From positions 2,542,001 through 2,606,000 of the forward strand of contig NZ_AP025286.1 of the NCBI RefSeq assembly GCF_036492245.1: a stretch of 64,000 nucleotides of DNA. Direction: 5' to 3'. Numbering within the stretch: the stretch's first letter is position 1; each line of letters begins with the position of its first letter. Shown in pieces: positions 42,205-50,347 of this stretch. A program made the position numbers and the translations under genes. The stretch comes from Treponema bryantii. Its GTDB lineage: Bacteria; Spirochaetota; Spirochaetia; Treponematales; Treponemataceae. The notes under the pieces are model-generated. The model ran no database searches and was not told the origin of the DNA. It saw only the letters and a list, made by a program, of their open reading frames with translations.

Positions 42205-43068
42205 ATGGAACAGAAAAAAACATTATGGATTATTGCCGCAGTCGGCGTATTCTTGCTGGTAGTTTTGGGAGTACCAGCTATTTTACATTATCCTTCAAGA
42301 AATCCCGTTCCCGCTTATGCAAGCATTTCTCCAGTAGAAAAGAAAACTTCTAAAGACGGATGGACAAAACCATCTGCTGATGTAACTGCACCAACAACAC
42401 TTCCTCAGGATGTAGCAGCAACAAAAGTAAACGAGCTGGTTGTTCTTGCTGACAACGCAACTGTTTACGCACAGAATACAGATAAACCTGCTGATAATGG
42501 TACAACAATTGATTTGAATGCACTTAAAAATGAAATTGTAGCAGAAACTCAGAATCAGGCTCCAAGTCAGCCACAGAATATTAACATTACAGTAAATATT
42601 CCAGAGCCAAAAGAAGAAGTAAAGGTTACTCCAAAGTCAGAACCTAAATCCGAGCCTAAATATGTTGCAAAAGCAGAACCTGTTGAAAATAATGTAAAGG
42701 TAGTTCAGAAAGCTGAAGCTAAAGCTGCAACTAAAGCTACAAAAACAAACGCACAGGCTAATGCAAATACAAAGAAATCTGCAGCAGCCCCTGCTCCTAA
42801 GGCAGAGCCTAAGAAAACTCAGTACTGGGTACAGGTTGCCGCTTACAGCAATAAAAAAGGTGCAGAAGGAGCCCGCTCAATTCTTGATGAAAACAAGATT
42901 CCTTCTGATATCTTTACTTACAGAGACAACAAGGATAAGCTTTACTACCGTGTTCGTGTAGGACCTTACACTACAAAGAGTGAAGCTGAATACTGGCGTA
43001 CTCGTATTATTAAAATCAGTGATATTGATAATGCGAATGACAGTTATATAACAAGTACAACAATCTAA
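42205..43068 (+). CDS. SPOR-domain membrane protein
   Basis: 287 residues: one N-terminal membrane anchor (about 6-28), a long Lys/Ala/Pro/Glu-rich linker with repeats such as KSEPKSEPKYVAKAEP, and a C-terminal SPOR domain (WVQVAAYSNKKGAEGARSIL, then YYRVRVGPYTTKSEAEYW). SPOR domains bind glycan strands stripped of stem peptides at division sites, so a role in envelope or division is likely. The ATG at 42205 has AGAGGAA before it; the longer frame from 42082 runs through repeat B and is rejected. Confidence 0.88.
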   Translation: MEQKKTLWIIAAVGVFLLVVLGVPAILHYPSRNPVPAYASISPVEKKTSKDGWTKPSADVTAPTTLPQDVAATKVNELVVLADNATVYAQNTDKPADNGTTIDLNALKNEIVAETQNQAPSQPQNINITVNIPEPKEEVKVTPKSEPKSEPKYVAKAEPVENNVKVVQKAEAKAATKATKTNAQANANTKKSAAAPAPKAEPKKTQYWVQVAAYSNKKGAEGARSILDENKIPSDIFTYRDNKDKLYYRVRVGPYTTKSEAEYWRTRIIKISDIDNANDSYITSTTI

Positions 43069-43095
43069 CAAAAAAATAAATATACGAAATCTTTT

Positions 43096-43186
43096 AATTT
43101 GAGGTGCTGTCGCCGAAAAACGACTCGCTTCGCAGGGACGAAAAAGATGCTCAGCGAGGTCGTTTTTCTACTTCGCACCTCAAATT
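43096..43186. repeat. 91-bp hairpin element (family C)
   Basis: 12-bp perfect terminal inverted repeats AATTTGAGGTGC / GCACCTCAAATT. Inside is a 15-bp stem GAAAAACGACTCGCT (43115-43129) paired to 43153-43168 with one bulged G. It lies 27 bp after the SPOR gene and may end its transcript. Confidence 0.75.
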
Positions 43187-43279
43187 ATATAAACCTGCCT
43201 TTTTTGTTTTTAACAGTTTTTTCAAAATATTTTCTGAAATCATTTCCTTTTTTATTTAACTTTATACTATTTATATTAT

Positions 43280-44668
43280 GTGAAAAAATTATTTATAACT
43301 TTTATGCTTTTAATTGCCTGGGGTGCTTTTGGGGCAGCGGAATCTTTTAAGCTTGAACTTTATGGCGACTCTCAGAAGACTGGCGGGCTGAGACTTTCTG
43401 TTCCTCTTATAGATTTAAGAACTGTAATTCAGCCGGATAAGTACAATTTTGGAATACAGCTTTCAACTTCAAAATTTATTAAAAAACTCCCTGTAGAAGT
43501 AAAGTTCGGAAATCTTTCTGCTTCAGGTTCTCTCTCAAGATTAAACTCTCCGGAATTAAGCAGCAGTACTTCCCCATTCTCTAATGGAATTATTTCCACA
43601 ACAGGATTAACCGCAAGTCTTCCCGGATACACAAGTTTTTCAAAAGCTGAAAGCACTTTTTTACAGATAAAAACAAATCAGCTGACAACGCATCCTTTTA
43701 CAATGTATCTGAATTTATGGTTTTCGCCGGATAATCCTGATCCGGTATTCTCTGCAATGATTTATGACAAGTTTTTTGATAACCGATTAATTATCAGTTC
43801 ATCTTTCACAACAGGACGATTTATGTATGAAGCAAACGACAGTTCATCCTGGTTTCTTGACAATCCATATTATATGGCAGATGCCCATTCCTGTTCATTG
43901 ATTCAGTTTTCTGCTGAAATAAAAAACAAAACAAGAAAGAATTCCATTTATACAGGATTTATGACTGCCATTTATGAAAGTCCCTTTGGTCCTTTAACAG
44001 CTGCATATAGATTAGACCTTAAACTTTCTATAAAGCACACTGATTTTTATGCATCAGCATTTCTTAATCAATATGAAGATATACTCACAAGTTCTGCAAA
44101 ACTGCTTAGCCCCAGTGTTCAATTAAAGTGCGGTTTTCTTACCAAAAAGCCTGTTCCTGCTAAAAATCAAAAACTCTATTTTATAAAAACCGGGGCCAAT
44201 ATTTATTCCAGAATCAACCTTACAAAACCGGAACATCCGCTCAGGCTGAATGCAGGTTTTCAACTTACTTCGGATATCACTACCCTTTCACTTTCCGTTT
44301 CCGGAAATGCAAAATTACTGGCGGTCTCTGCGGAGCTGCCGCCGGAAGATATAAGTTTTACTTCTATTTCAATGCAGTTTAAAAACTCCTGGTATTTAAA
44401 AACTTTCACACCAGGCATAACCCTTTCTGCAGAAAAGAGATTTGATGATTCTTCAGACAGTGATTCCGGGAAAATGAAATATAAAGCACAGCTGAATTTA
44501 ACAAATAATTCAAGGCATAAAATAAGCGGTAACTGTGCCTTCAGTTTCTCATCAAAAGATAAAGAAATAACAGATAAGAAATTTTCAGCAGGCCTTACCT
44601 GCAGAATGAACATAAAAGCCGTTACGATAATCGGAAAACTTACAATTTCAAGTTTATATCTTGAATAG
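43280..44668 (+). CDS. predicted outer-membrane beta-barrel protein
   Basis: 462 residues, family not recognised. A signal peptide (MKKLFITFMLLIAWGAFGA) is followed by a chain of alternating hydrophobic/polar strands rich in Ser, Thr, Leu and Phe with many Lys/Asn turns, and it ends in LTISSLYLE. No Cys lipobox. The start is GTG at 43280, the only one that leaves the signal peptide complete. TATACT lies 11 nt before it and no Shine-Dalgarno is visible. Function unknown. Confidence 0.72.
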   Translation: MKKLFITFMLLIAWGAFGAAESFKLELYGDSQKTGGLRLSVPLIDLRTVIQPDKYNFGIQLSTSKFIKKLPVEVKFGNLSASGSLSRLNSPELSSSTSPFSNGIISTTGLTASLPGYTSFSKAESTFLQIKTNQLTTHPFTMYLNLWFSPDNPDPVFSAMIYDKFFDNRLIISSSFTTGRFMYEANDSSSWFLDNPYYMADAHSCSLIQFSAEIKNKTRKNSIYTGFMTAIYESPFGPLTAAYRLDLKLSIKHTDFYASAFLNQYEDILTSSAKLLSPSVQLKCGFLTKKPVPAKNQKLYFIKTGANIYSRINLTKPEHPLRLNAGFQLTSDITTLSLSVSGNAKLLAVSAELPPEDISFTSISMQFKNSWYLKTFTPGITLSAEKRFDDSSDSDSGKMKYKAQLNLTNNSRHKISGNCAFSFSSKDKEITDKKFSAGLTCRMNIKAVTIIGKLTISSLYLE

Positions 44669-44676
44669 AACTTATT

Positions 44677-44705
44677 TTTTCATTAAAATAACGTGATACT
44701 ATAAT
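44677..44705 (+). promoter_or_regulatory. fusA promoter
   Basis: -10 TATAAT (44700-44705) with a weak -35 TTTTCA (44677-44682), 17-bp spacer. Leader of about 27 nt with AAGAGG. Confidence 0.55.
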
Positions 44706-44738
44706 CTAAGGAATAATTTTTTTAAAAGAGGTATTAAT

Positions 44739-46835
44739 ATGGCTTGGGATATTTCAAAAGTAAGAAATATCGGTATCAGTGCCCACATTGACTCTGGAAA
44801 GACAACAACTTCAGAACGTATCTTGTTCTACTGTAACAAGATTCACGCAATTCACGAAGTTCGTGGTAAGGACGGTGTTGGTGCTGTAATGGATAACATG
44901 GAACTGGAGCGTGAGCGTGGTATCACAATTCAGTCTGCTGCTACTCAGGTTCAGTGGAAAGACTACACAATCAACCTTATCGACACACCGGGTCACGTTG
45001 ACTTTACTGTAGAAGTTGAACGTTCCCTTCGCGTTTTGGACGGCGCTATCATGATTCTTTGTGCCGTTGCCGGTGTTCAGTCTCAGTCAATCACTGTAGA
45101 CCGCCAGCTCAAGCGTTACCATGTACCACGTGTTGCATTTGTAAACAAGTGTGACCGTCAGGGTGCTAACCCAGTTCGCGTTCGCATGCAGCTTCGCGAA
45201 AAGCTCGGTTTGAACGCATATATGATGGAGCTCCCAATTGGTCTTGAAGACAAACTCGAAGGTGTTGTAGATCTCGTTGCTATGAAGGCTATCTACTTCG
45301 ACGGACCAAACGGTGAAGACCTCCGCATTGCAGAAATTCCTGCAAACATGACTGCAGATGCAGAAAAATACCGCGAAGAACTCCTCGACGCAGCTTCTAT
45401 GTTCGATGATTCTTTGATGGAAGAAATCATGGAAAAGGGTTACGATGGAGTTGCAGAAGACAAGATTATCGCTGCTATCCGTAAGGGAACTCTTGCTGAA
45501 CAGTTCGTAGGTGTATTCTGTGGTTCAGCTCACGTAAACAAAGGTATTCAGCCTCTTCTCGACGCTGTAGTACGCTACCTCCCAGCTCCAAACGAAGTAC
45601 GCAACGTTGCTCTCGACCTCGATAACAACGAAGCTGAAGTAGAACTTGAATCAGTTGATAACAAACCTTGTGTTGCACTTGGTTTCAAACTTGATGATGG
45701 TCAGTACGGTCAGCTTACATATACTCGTGTTTACCAGGGTAAGATTAAGAAGGGTGAAGAACTCTATAACACACGTAACAAGAAGAGATTCAAGGTTGGA
45801 CGTCTTGTTCGTATGAACTCTGCTCAGATGGAAGATATCAACGAAGGTTGTGCAGGTGATATCGTAGCACTCTTCGGTGTTGACTGTGCATCTGGTGATA
45901 CATTCGTAAGCGGTGGAGTAAACTACTCTATGGCTTCTATGTACGTTCCAGAGCCTGTAATTTCTTTGTCTATTACTCCAAAAGACAAACAGGCTTCTAT
46001 GCAGATGTCTAAGGCTCTTAACCGCTTTACTAAGGAAGACCCTACATTCCGCGTATACACAGACCCAGAATCAAATGAAACAATCATTAAGGGTATGGGT
46101 GAGCTTCACCTTGAAGTATACGTTGAACGTATGAAGCGCGAATACAACTGTGAAGTTATCACTGGTAAACCACAGGTTGCATACCGCGAATCTATCACTA
46201 CAACTGGTGACTTCAACTACACACATAAAAAGCAGACTGGTGGTTCTGGACAGTACGGTCGTGTTGCCGGATTCATGGAACCAGATTCTGAGAAAGACTA
46301 CGAGTTCGTAGACGCAATTAAGGGTGGTGCTATTCCTAACGAATACATCCCTTCTTGTGATAAAGGTTTCCAGAAGGCTATGAAGGAAGGTTCTTTGATT
46401 GGAGCTCCTATCGTAGGTGTTAAGATCACAATTAATGATGGTCAGTACCACCCAGTAGACTCTAACGATAACGCATTCCAGATTGCTGCTATTGGTGCTT
46501 TCCGCGAAGGTTACATGAAGGCTAAGCCTGTAATCCTCGAACCAATCATGAAGGTACAGATGACTGCACCTACTGAGTTCCAGGGTAACCTCTTCGGTCT
46601 TATCAACCAGCGCCGTGGTGTAATCGTTGATTCAACTGATGAAAACAACACTTCTACAGTAAACGCAGAAGTTCCACTTTCAGAAATGTTCGGATTCTCT
46701 ACTATCCTCCGTTCTTCAACTCAGGGTAAGGGTGAGTTCACAATGGAATTCCTTAAGTATGGTAAGGTTCCAAACAACGTATCTGAAGAACTTCAGGCTA
46801 AATACAAGGAAGAAAAAGCAGCTGGTAAGAAATAA
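44739..46835 (+). CDS. fusA: translation elongation factor G, spirochaete/mitochondrial type
   Basis: 698 residues with the five EF-G domains. G1 AHIDSGKTT (15-23), RGITIQSAA (switch 1), DTPGHVDF (G3), NKCD (G4) and a domain IV/V ending in [12 protein letters not shown] drives translocation of tRNA and mRNA after peptide bond formation. Ser in AHIDSGKT, rather than the Ala of standard bacterial EF-G, marks the spd/mitochondrial EF-G group; spirochaetes often carry two such proteins for translocation and ribosome recycling, and which this is cannot be told here. Codon use is notably uniform, as in highly expressed genes. AAGAGG lies 7 nt before the ATG; a strong terminator follows. Confidence 0.95.
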   Translation: MAWDISKVRNIGISAHIDSGKTTTSERILFYCNKIHAIHEVRGKDGVGAVMDNMELERERGITIQSAATQVQWKDYTINLIDTPGHVDFTVEVERSLRVLDGAIMILCAVAGVQSQSITVDRQLKRYHVPRVAFVNKCDRQGANPVRVRMQLREKLGLNAYMMELPIGLEDKLEGVVDLVAMKAIYFDGPNGEDLRIAEIPANMTADAEKYREELLDAASMFDDSLMEEIMEKGYDGVAEDKIIAAIRKGTLAEQFVGVFCGSAHVNKGIQPLLDAVVRYLPAPNEVRNVALDLDNNEAEVELESVDNKPCVALGFKLDDGQYGQLTYTRVYQGKIKKGEELYNTRNKKRFKVGRLVRMNSAQMEDINEGCAGDIVALFGVDCASGDTFVSGGVNYSMASMYVPEPVISLSITPKDKQASMQMSKALNRFTKEDPTFRVYTDPESNETIIKGMGELHLEVYVERMKREYNCEVITGKPQVAYRESITTTGDFNYTHKKQTGGSGQYGRVAGFMEPDSEKDYEFVDAIKGGAIPNEYIPSCDKGFQKAMKEGSLIGAPIVGVKITINDGQYHPVDSNDNAFQIAAIGAFREGYMKAKPVILEPIMKVQMTAPTEFQGNLFGLINQRRGVIVDSTDENNTSTVNAEVPLSEMFGFSTILRSSTQGKGEFTMEFLKYGKVPNNVSEELQAKYKEEKAAGKK

Positions 46836-46859
46836 TTAATTTCTAACCACTGATACAAA

Positions 46860-46891
46860 GGCGACTTGGTTTTTCCAGGTCGCCTTTTTTT
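46860..46891 (+). terminator. intrinsic terminator after fusA
   Basis: GGCGACTTGG / CCAGGTCGCC stem (one G-T pair) with a TTTTT loop, then a run of seven T. Confidence 0.9.
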
Positions 46892-46903
46892 ATTTTTATT
46901 TAT

Positions 46904-46932
46904 TTGCTTTATATCAATTCATAGTTTAGAAT
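46904..46932 (+). promoter_or_regulatory. promoter of the P-loop protein gene
   Basis: -35 TTGCTT (46904-46909), a 17-bp spacer and -10 TAGAAT (46927-46932). A leader of about 50 nt follows, with a 14-bp palindrome ATCAGATATCTGAT (46943-46956) just after the expected start. Confidence 0.6.
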
Positions 46933-46989
46933 AGAGGAAGTGATCAGATATCTGATTTAAAAACATTTATGCACCTCAGGAGGTCGACT

Positions 46990-47649
46990 ATGAATAAGAA
47001 AGATTTAATCGCTCACAGCCCTGTGAGATATTTTGATGTGACAAATGCAGGTTTAAAAGACGGTGAAATGGGACTCATAACAGCTAAAAAAGGTCTTGGA
47101 AAGACTTCTATTCTGGTTCAGTTTGGAATTGACAGCCTTCTCAACGACAAAGCTCTCGTTCATGTTTCTTTTGACCAGCAGTCATCTAATGTAATTGCCT
47201 GGTATTCAAGTGTTCTTGCTGAAATTGCTAAAAAGAAGAGTTTGAACCTTGATGATGTAAATGAAGAAATTGTACGCAACCGCACAATTCTGAACTTTAA
47301 TCAGGAAACATTCACTCTTCCAAAGGTTGTAAACACACTCAAGGCTCTTAAAGACGGAGGTACATCAATTGCTTCTGTAGTTGTAGATGGTCTTGATATG
47401 AACAAAACTTCTGCAGACGACATCAAATGCTTTGGAGATTTCATCAAAAAAGAAAAGATGACTGCATGGTTCAGCTTTACAAATGAAGCTGCAGACCTTA
47501 AGGGAACACTTGCTGCAGATAAGCTTGATAACTTTGCAACAGTTGCACACCTTGCTGCAGAAGGAAAAGTTCTTTCTCTTGCAATTCTTAAGAATGGAGA
47601 AGGTAAAGTTAGTCTTGATGCAAAAACTTTGCTTATGACTAAATCATAA
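46990..47649 (+). CDS. RecA-like P-loop protein of unknown function
   Basis: 219 residues, cytoplasmic. GLITAKKGLGKTSILVQFGI is a Walker A of the KaiC/RecA type with Lys in place of a Gly; the likely Walker B is IASVVVDGLDM near residue 131. VHVSFDQQSSNVIAWYSSVL resembles the strand after the P-loop in KaiC-like ATPases. No HTH or membrane part. Unrecognised beyond the fold. I chose the ATG at 46990 because AGGAGG lies 6 nt before it; the in-frame ATG at 46969 precedes that site. Single gene with its own promoter and terminator. Confidence 0.75.
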   Translation: MNKKDLIAHSPVRYFDVTNAGLKDGEMGLITAKKGLGKTSILVQFGIDSLLNDKALVHVSFDQQSSNVIAWYSSVLAEIAKKKSLNLDDVNEEIVRNRTILNFNQETFTLPKVVNTLKALKDGGTSIASVVVDGLDMNKTSADDIKCFGDFIKKEKMTAWFSFTNEAADLKGTLAADKLDNFATVAHLAAEGKVLSLAILKNGEGKVSLDAKTLLMTKS

Positions 47650-47680
47650 AATATGATGCTGAATTAAGTTCAGCTGACGC

Positions 47681-47714
47681 GTCACCCCGAACTCGTTTCG
47701 GGGTCTTTTTTTTT
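47681..47714 (+). terminator. terminator after the P-loop gene, made of short palindrome family D
   Basis: ACCCCGAA-CTCGT-TTCGGGGT (47684-47704) then C and nine T. The hairpin and its GTC/GTC edges match repeat D copy 1 at 31676, so a dispersed repeat seems to serve as terminator. Confidence 0.8.
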
Positions 47715-47733
47715 AAAAAAAAGTGCACTTTTT

Positions 47734-47786
47734 TTATCTCCCGGGTGTCTAAATACATGTAAACAAACTCATACAAAGGGAGATAA
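47734..47786 (+). promoter_or_regulatory. inverted repeat that could mask the ribosome-binding site of the lipoprotein gene
   Basis: TTATCTCCC (47734-47742) is the exact complement of GGGAGATAA (47778-47786), which is the Shine-Dalgarno of the lipoprotein gene starting at 47791. It would act on RNA only if transcription starts upstream of 47734; otherwise it may be a DNA operator. Confidence 0.4.
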
Positions 47787-47790
47787 TTTT

Positions 47791-48312
47791 ATGAAAAAAC
47801 TTACTACTATTCTTACTATTGCTGCAGCTGCACTTATGTTTTCAAGCTGTATTATTGTTGGAGCTGATGACCTTCCAGATGTAATTATTGAAGAAAAAAC
47901 AAATACTCCAAAACCTTCAAACCCACAGCCGGAGCCAGAACCAATTTACTATCACAGTATTACATGTAAAAACCAGACTTCGTATACAGTTACAGACTGG
48001 TGTGTAAAAAAGGACAACATTGTTACTTATCCAAAATCTGGTTATAACCGCTCTATTCGTTCTGGCGGAGAAGACATGATTTTGGATCTTCCAGAAGGAT
48101 ACTACAAGGTATACTTCTCTTTTGAAGATACATACCAGCTTAATCCAAGTGATTATTACAGCAGCGAAAGCATTTACCTTAACAAGGATGTAATCTACAC
48201 TCTGTATGAGCGTCAGGTTACAGTTGCCTGTCGTGCCGCTGGTACATCAGATAAACCTCAGTTGTATCTTGCAGGTTCTGATGGAACTGAAATTGATTTA
48301 GTGAGTGAGTAA
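47791..48312 (+). CDS. putative lipoprotein, unknown function
   Basis: 173 residues. Lipoprotein signal MKKLTTILTIAAAALMFSSC with Cys20 as the lipidation site. A Pro/Glu/Asn linker (about 35-50) leads to a compact beta-rich domain with YYHSITCKNQTSYTVTDWCV, a Gly/Asp-rich turn and YYKVYFSFEDTYQ. The pattern (short name-like strands, D-W at residue 67, EGYYKVYF) recurs in the neighbour at 48382, so the two are divergent paralogues. GGGAG lies 8 nt before the ATG. Confidence 0.75.
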   Translation: MKKLTTILTIAAAALMFSSCIIVGADDLPDVIIEEKTNTPKPSNPQPEPEPIYYHSITCKNQTSYTVTDWCVKKDNIVTYPKSGYNRSIRSGGEDMILDLPEGYYKVYFSFEDTYQLNPSDYYSSESIYLNKDVIYTLYERQVTVACRAAGTSDKPQLYLAGSDGTEIDLVSE

Positions 48313-48317
48313 AAAAC

Positions 48318-48350
48318 AAAGCAGCATTTTGCATAGCAAAATGCTGCTTT
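48318..48350 (+). terminator. hairpin terminator between the two lipoprotein genes
   Basis: 15-bp perfect stem AAAGCAGCATTTTGC / GCAAAATGCTGCTTT with an ATA loop. The T-run is short, so it may also work as a barrier or bidirectional terminator. Confidence 0.7.
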
Positions 48351-48381
48351 ATATGCTACAATTAGGCTCAAGGAGCACAAA

Positions 48382-48831
48382 ATGAAAAAGATATTTCCAA
48401 TACTTCTAGTAACAATGATATTAGATCTCTTTTCGAGTTGTATTCTTGTATTACCGGAACATACATTGTATTTTTATAACGATACTAAAAACGAATATGT
48501 ATATGACTGGTATCTGAAAGATTTAGATGGAACTGAATATGCAGTCTCAAGTGGTTATTGTGAAGTTGGACCTGGCGAATATGATTATATTTCAAATTTG
48601 AAAGAAAATTGCTACCAAGTTTGGTTCTGCGAAAAAATAACTCAAGATAAAGACTATTATTGGCATACTGATAATTATTTTGAACTTAATAGTGATGCAA
48701 CATTCTATTTAAGTAATACAAAAACATACTCAGGAAGTCCTCGATCTGCAGTTTCTGAAAATAATAACTTTGAAAATAATTATGTCCTTAAAGATTCAAA
48801 AGGAAATGTATACAAATTAGTCCGCGACTAA
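48382..48831 (+). CDS. putative lipoprotein, paralogue of the preceding gene
   Basis: 149 residues. Signal MKKIFPILLVTMILDLFSSC with Cys20. The mature part shares the layout of the 47791 product: a strand ending VYDWYLKD, a Gly-rich turn, then NCYQVWFCEKI and a final GNVYKLVRD matching GTEIDLVSE. Codons are more AT-rich than its neighbour's. Repeat family A copy 5 begins on the very next base after the TAA stop. Function unknown. Confidence 0.7.
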   Translation: MKKIFPILLVTMILDLFSSCILVLPEHTLYFYNDTKNEYVYDWYLKDLDGTEYAVSSGYCEVGPGEYDYISNLKENCYQVWFCEKITQDKDYYWHTDNYFELNSDATFYLSNTKTYSGSPRSAVSENNNFENNYVLKDSKGNVYKLVRD

Positions 48832-48916
48832 CGGGGGCGTTGCGGGGGAACTCCCCCGCAGGGTAGGTAGCGGAAAACGCCACAGGCGGTTGAAGCGAGG
48901 GAGGTGCCCCTCCCTA
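48832..48916 (-). repeat. palindromic repeat family A, copy 5 (directly after a stop codon)
   Basis: Inverted relative to copies 1, 3 and 4. The minus strand reads AGGGAGG-TGC-style stem, a divergent CTTCAACCGCC spacer, GCGGGGG-AACT-style-CCCCCGC and AACGCCCCCG. The most diverged copy. It fills the gap to the convergent membrane-protein gene. Confidence 0.75.
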
Positions 48917-48935
48917 CACTACCATAAAATCTGAA

Positions 48936-49748
48936 CTATAAATCCTGGCGCTGATCGTCCTTCCATGGGAAGAGGAAGCTGCGGATTGGGCGAGGACCGA
49001 GGATGTCGCGGTCTTCGGCAATTAAATCGTCCCAAGGAATCTGGCGGCGTTCTTTTTTTGTTTTCAGTTCAGGATGCTCTTCCAGATAATCATATTTATA
49101 AAGAAGAATGCGAAGTGCATTGGTATTTGCAATAAGAATACCTGTCATTGAAGGAAAGAATCCGATTGCAACTACTGACAGAACCAGAAGAATAAGATTA
49201 TAAAGTCCCATCAAAAGTGTAAAACCGGTATTATCGAAGAGGATTATAAAGCTCTTCTTAAAGCATTTTCTGAAGTTGTTGTGCATAAGGGCACGGATAG
49301 GAATGAACCACTGCATTGCAAGCAGATAGAAGAAATCTACCCAGAAAATTGCACAACCAAGCGCAAATCCCAAAAGTGTACCAGATTCAACTATATAATA
49401 TCTGATTGAAAAACTTGATACGAGGAAAACTCCGGCATTCATAAGGCCGAACAGTGCGCCGTCTTTTATTGCTCCTGGAATTGCCTTGAAGAAATCGAGC
49501 ATATGGATTCCTTCGAAGTTTGCAATATGTGCAGCTGAATCACTGTAAGCTACAATAAGAATAGAAAGAAATACTGCACCAAAAATTAAAGCAAGAAGAA
49601 CGAAGATTTCTGACTGTGTATTTGCAGCAAGACCATTCAAAAGAACTATACCAATTCCTGAAAAAAGGAAAACGAGATTTGCCATAATAACTGAAAGAAG
49701 GTTGTCCCAGCCATCACAGAAATTCTTTTTAATAATAAAACCAAACAT
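48936..49748 (-). CDS. multi-pass membrane protein of unknown function
   Basis: 270 residues with about six membrane segments (about 18-36, 48-68, 95-115, 122-145, 165-190, 190-210) and a charged cytoplasmic tail (KTKKERRQIPWDDLIAEDRD). The start FGFIIKKNFCDGWDNLLSVIMANL recalls the DUF624/YesL-type membrane proteins, but this is not firm. It stands alone, divergent from a MarR gene 60 nt away, so the two may be functionally linked. Confidence 0.65.
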   Translation of the reverse strand: MFGFIIKKNFCDGWDNLLSVIMANLVFLFSGIGIVLLNGLAANTQSEIFVLLALIFGAVFLSILIVAYSDSAAHIANFEGIHMLDFFKAIPGAIKDGALFGLMNAGVFLVSSFSIRYYIVESGTLLGFALGCAIFWVDFFYLLAMQWFIPIRALMHNNFRKCFKKSFIILFDNTGFTLLMGLYNLILLVLSVVAIGFFPSMTGILIANTNALRILLYKYDYLEEHPELKTKKERRQIPWDDLIAEDRDILGPRPIRSFLFPWKDDQRQDL

Positions 49749-49808
49749 ATTTAAAATTTAACAATTATTACTATTAAATACAAGAAGATTTCGTGGTAAA
49801 ATAATGTT

Positions 49809-50249
49809 ATGGACGTAAATTCTTCTATTTCACTACTTTCTAACATTCATTCTATTACAGCTGATTTTCTTACTGAAAGGCTTAAAAATAAGGGGTTTCC
49901 GGAATTTGCTTCTTCTCATGGAAATATTCTTTTTCAGCTCAGTGTTAATGAAAAAATGACTATGGGAGATCTGGCTGAAAAAATTAACCGCGATAAGTCT
50001 ACAACTACTGTGCTAGTAAGAAAACTTGAGGCTGAAGGATTCATTACAGGAGAACCAGACCCGTCAGACAAACGCAGCCGAATAATCTATCTTGCAGATA
50101 AAGGCAAACAGTTTAACTCAATTGCACAGGAACTTTCGAAAGAACTTCTGGATACATTTTACAAGGACTTTTCTGATACAGAAAAAGAGAAGTTTTTTAA
50201 ATCTCTGCTAAAAATCAAAAAGAATTTCTCACAGTGCACACAGAGATAA
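49809..50249 (+). CDS. MarR family transcriptional regulator
   Basis: 146 residues, a winged-helix dimer. ILFQLSVNEKMTMGDLAEKI, then RDKSTTTVLVRKLEAEGFI as recognition helix, and DPSDKRSRIIYLADKG as the wing are all typical. MarR proteins usually repress nearby or divergent genes until a small molecule binds. Candidates here are the divergent membrane protein and the BMP-type transporter that begins 100 nt downstream. TAAAAT ends 6 nt before the ATG and no Shine-Dalgarno is visible. Confidence 0.92.
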   Translation: MDVNSSISLLSNIHSITADFLTERLKNKGFPEFASSHGNILFQLSVNEKMTMGDLAEKINRDKSTTTVLVRKLEAEGFITGEPDPSDKRSRIIYLADKGKQFNSIAQELSKELLDTFYKDFSDTEKEKFFKSLLKIKKNFSQCTQR

Positions 50250-50312
50250 TATATCCAGTTATTTAATACTTCGTGTCCTCTTTTGCTCTGTGAGGAATTT
50301 TTTACCGGTCAC

Positions 50313-50341
50313 TTGACTCTACTTTTATATAAAAATATATT
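50313..50341 (+). promoter_or_regulatory. promoter of the BMP transporter operon, predicted leaderless
   Basis: -35 TTGACT (50313-50318), a 17-bp spacer and -10 TATATT (50336-50341). The ATG follows after 6 nt, with no Shine-Dalgarno. Confidence 0.6.
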
Positions 50342-50347
50342 ATACAC

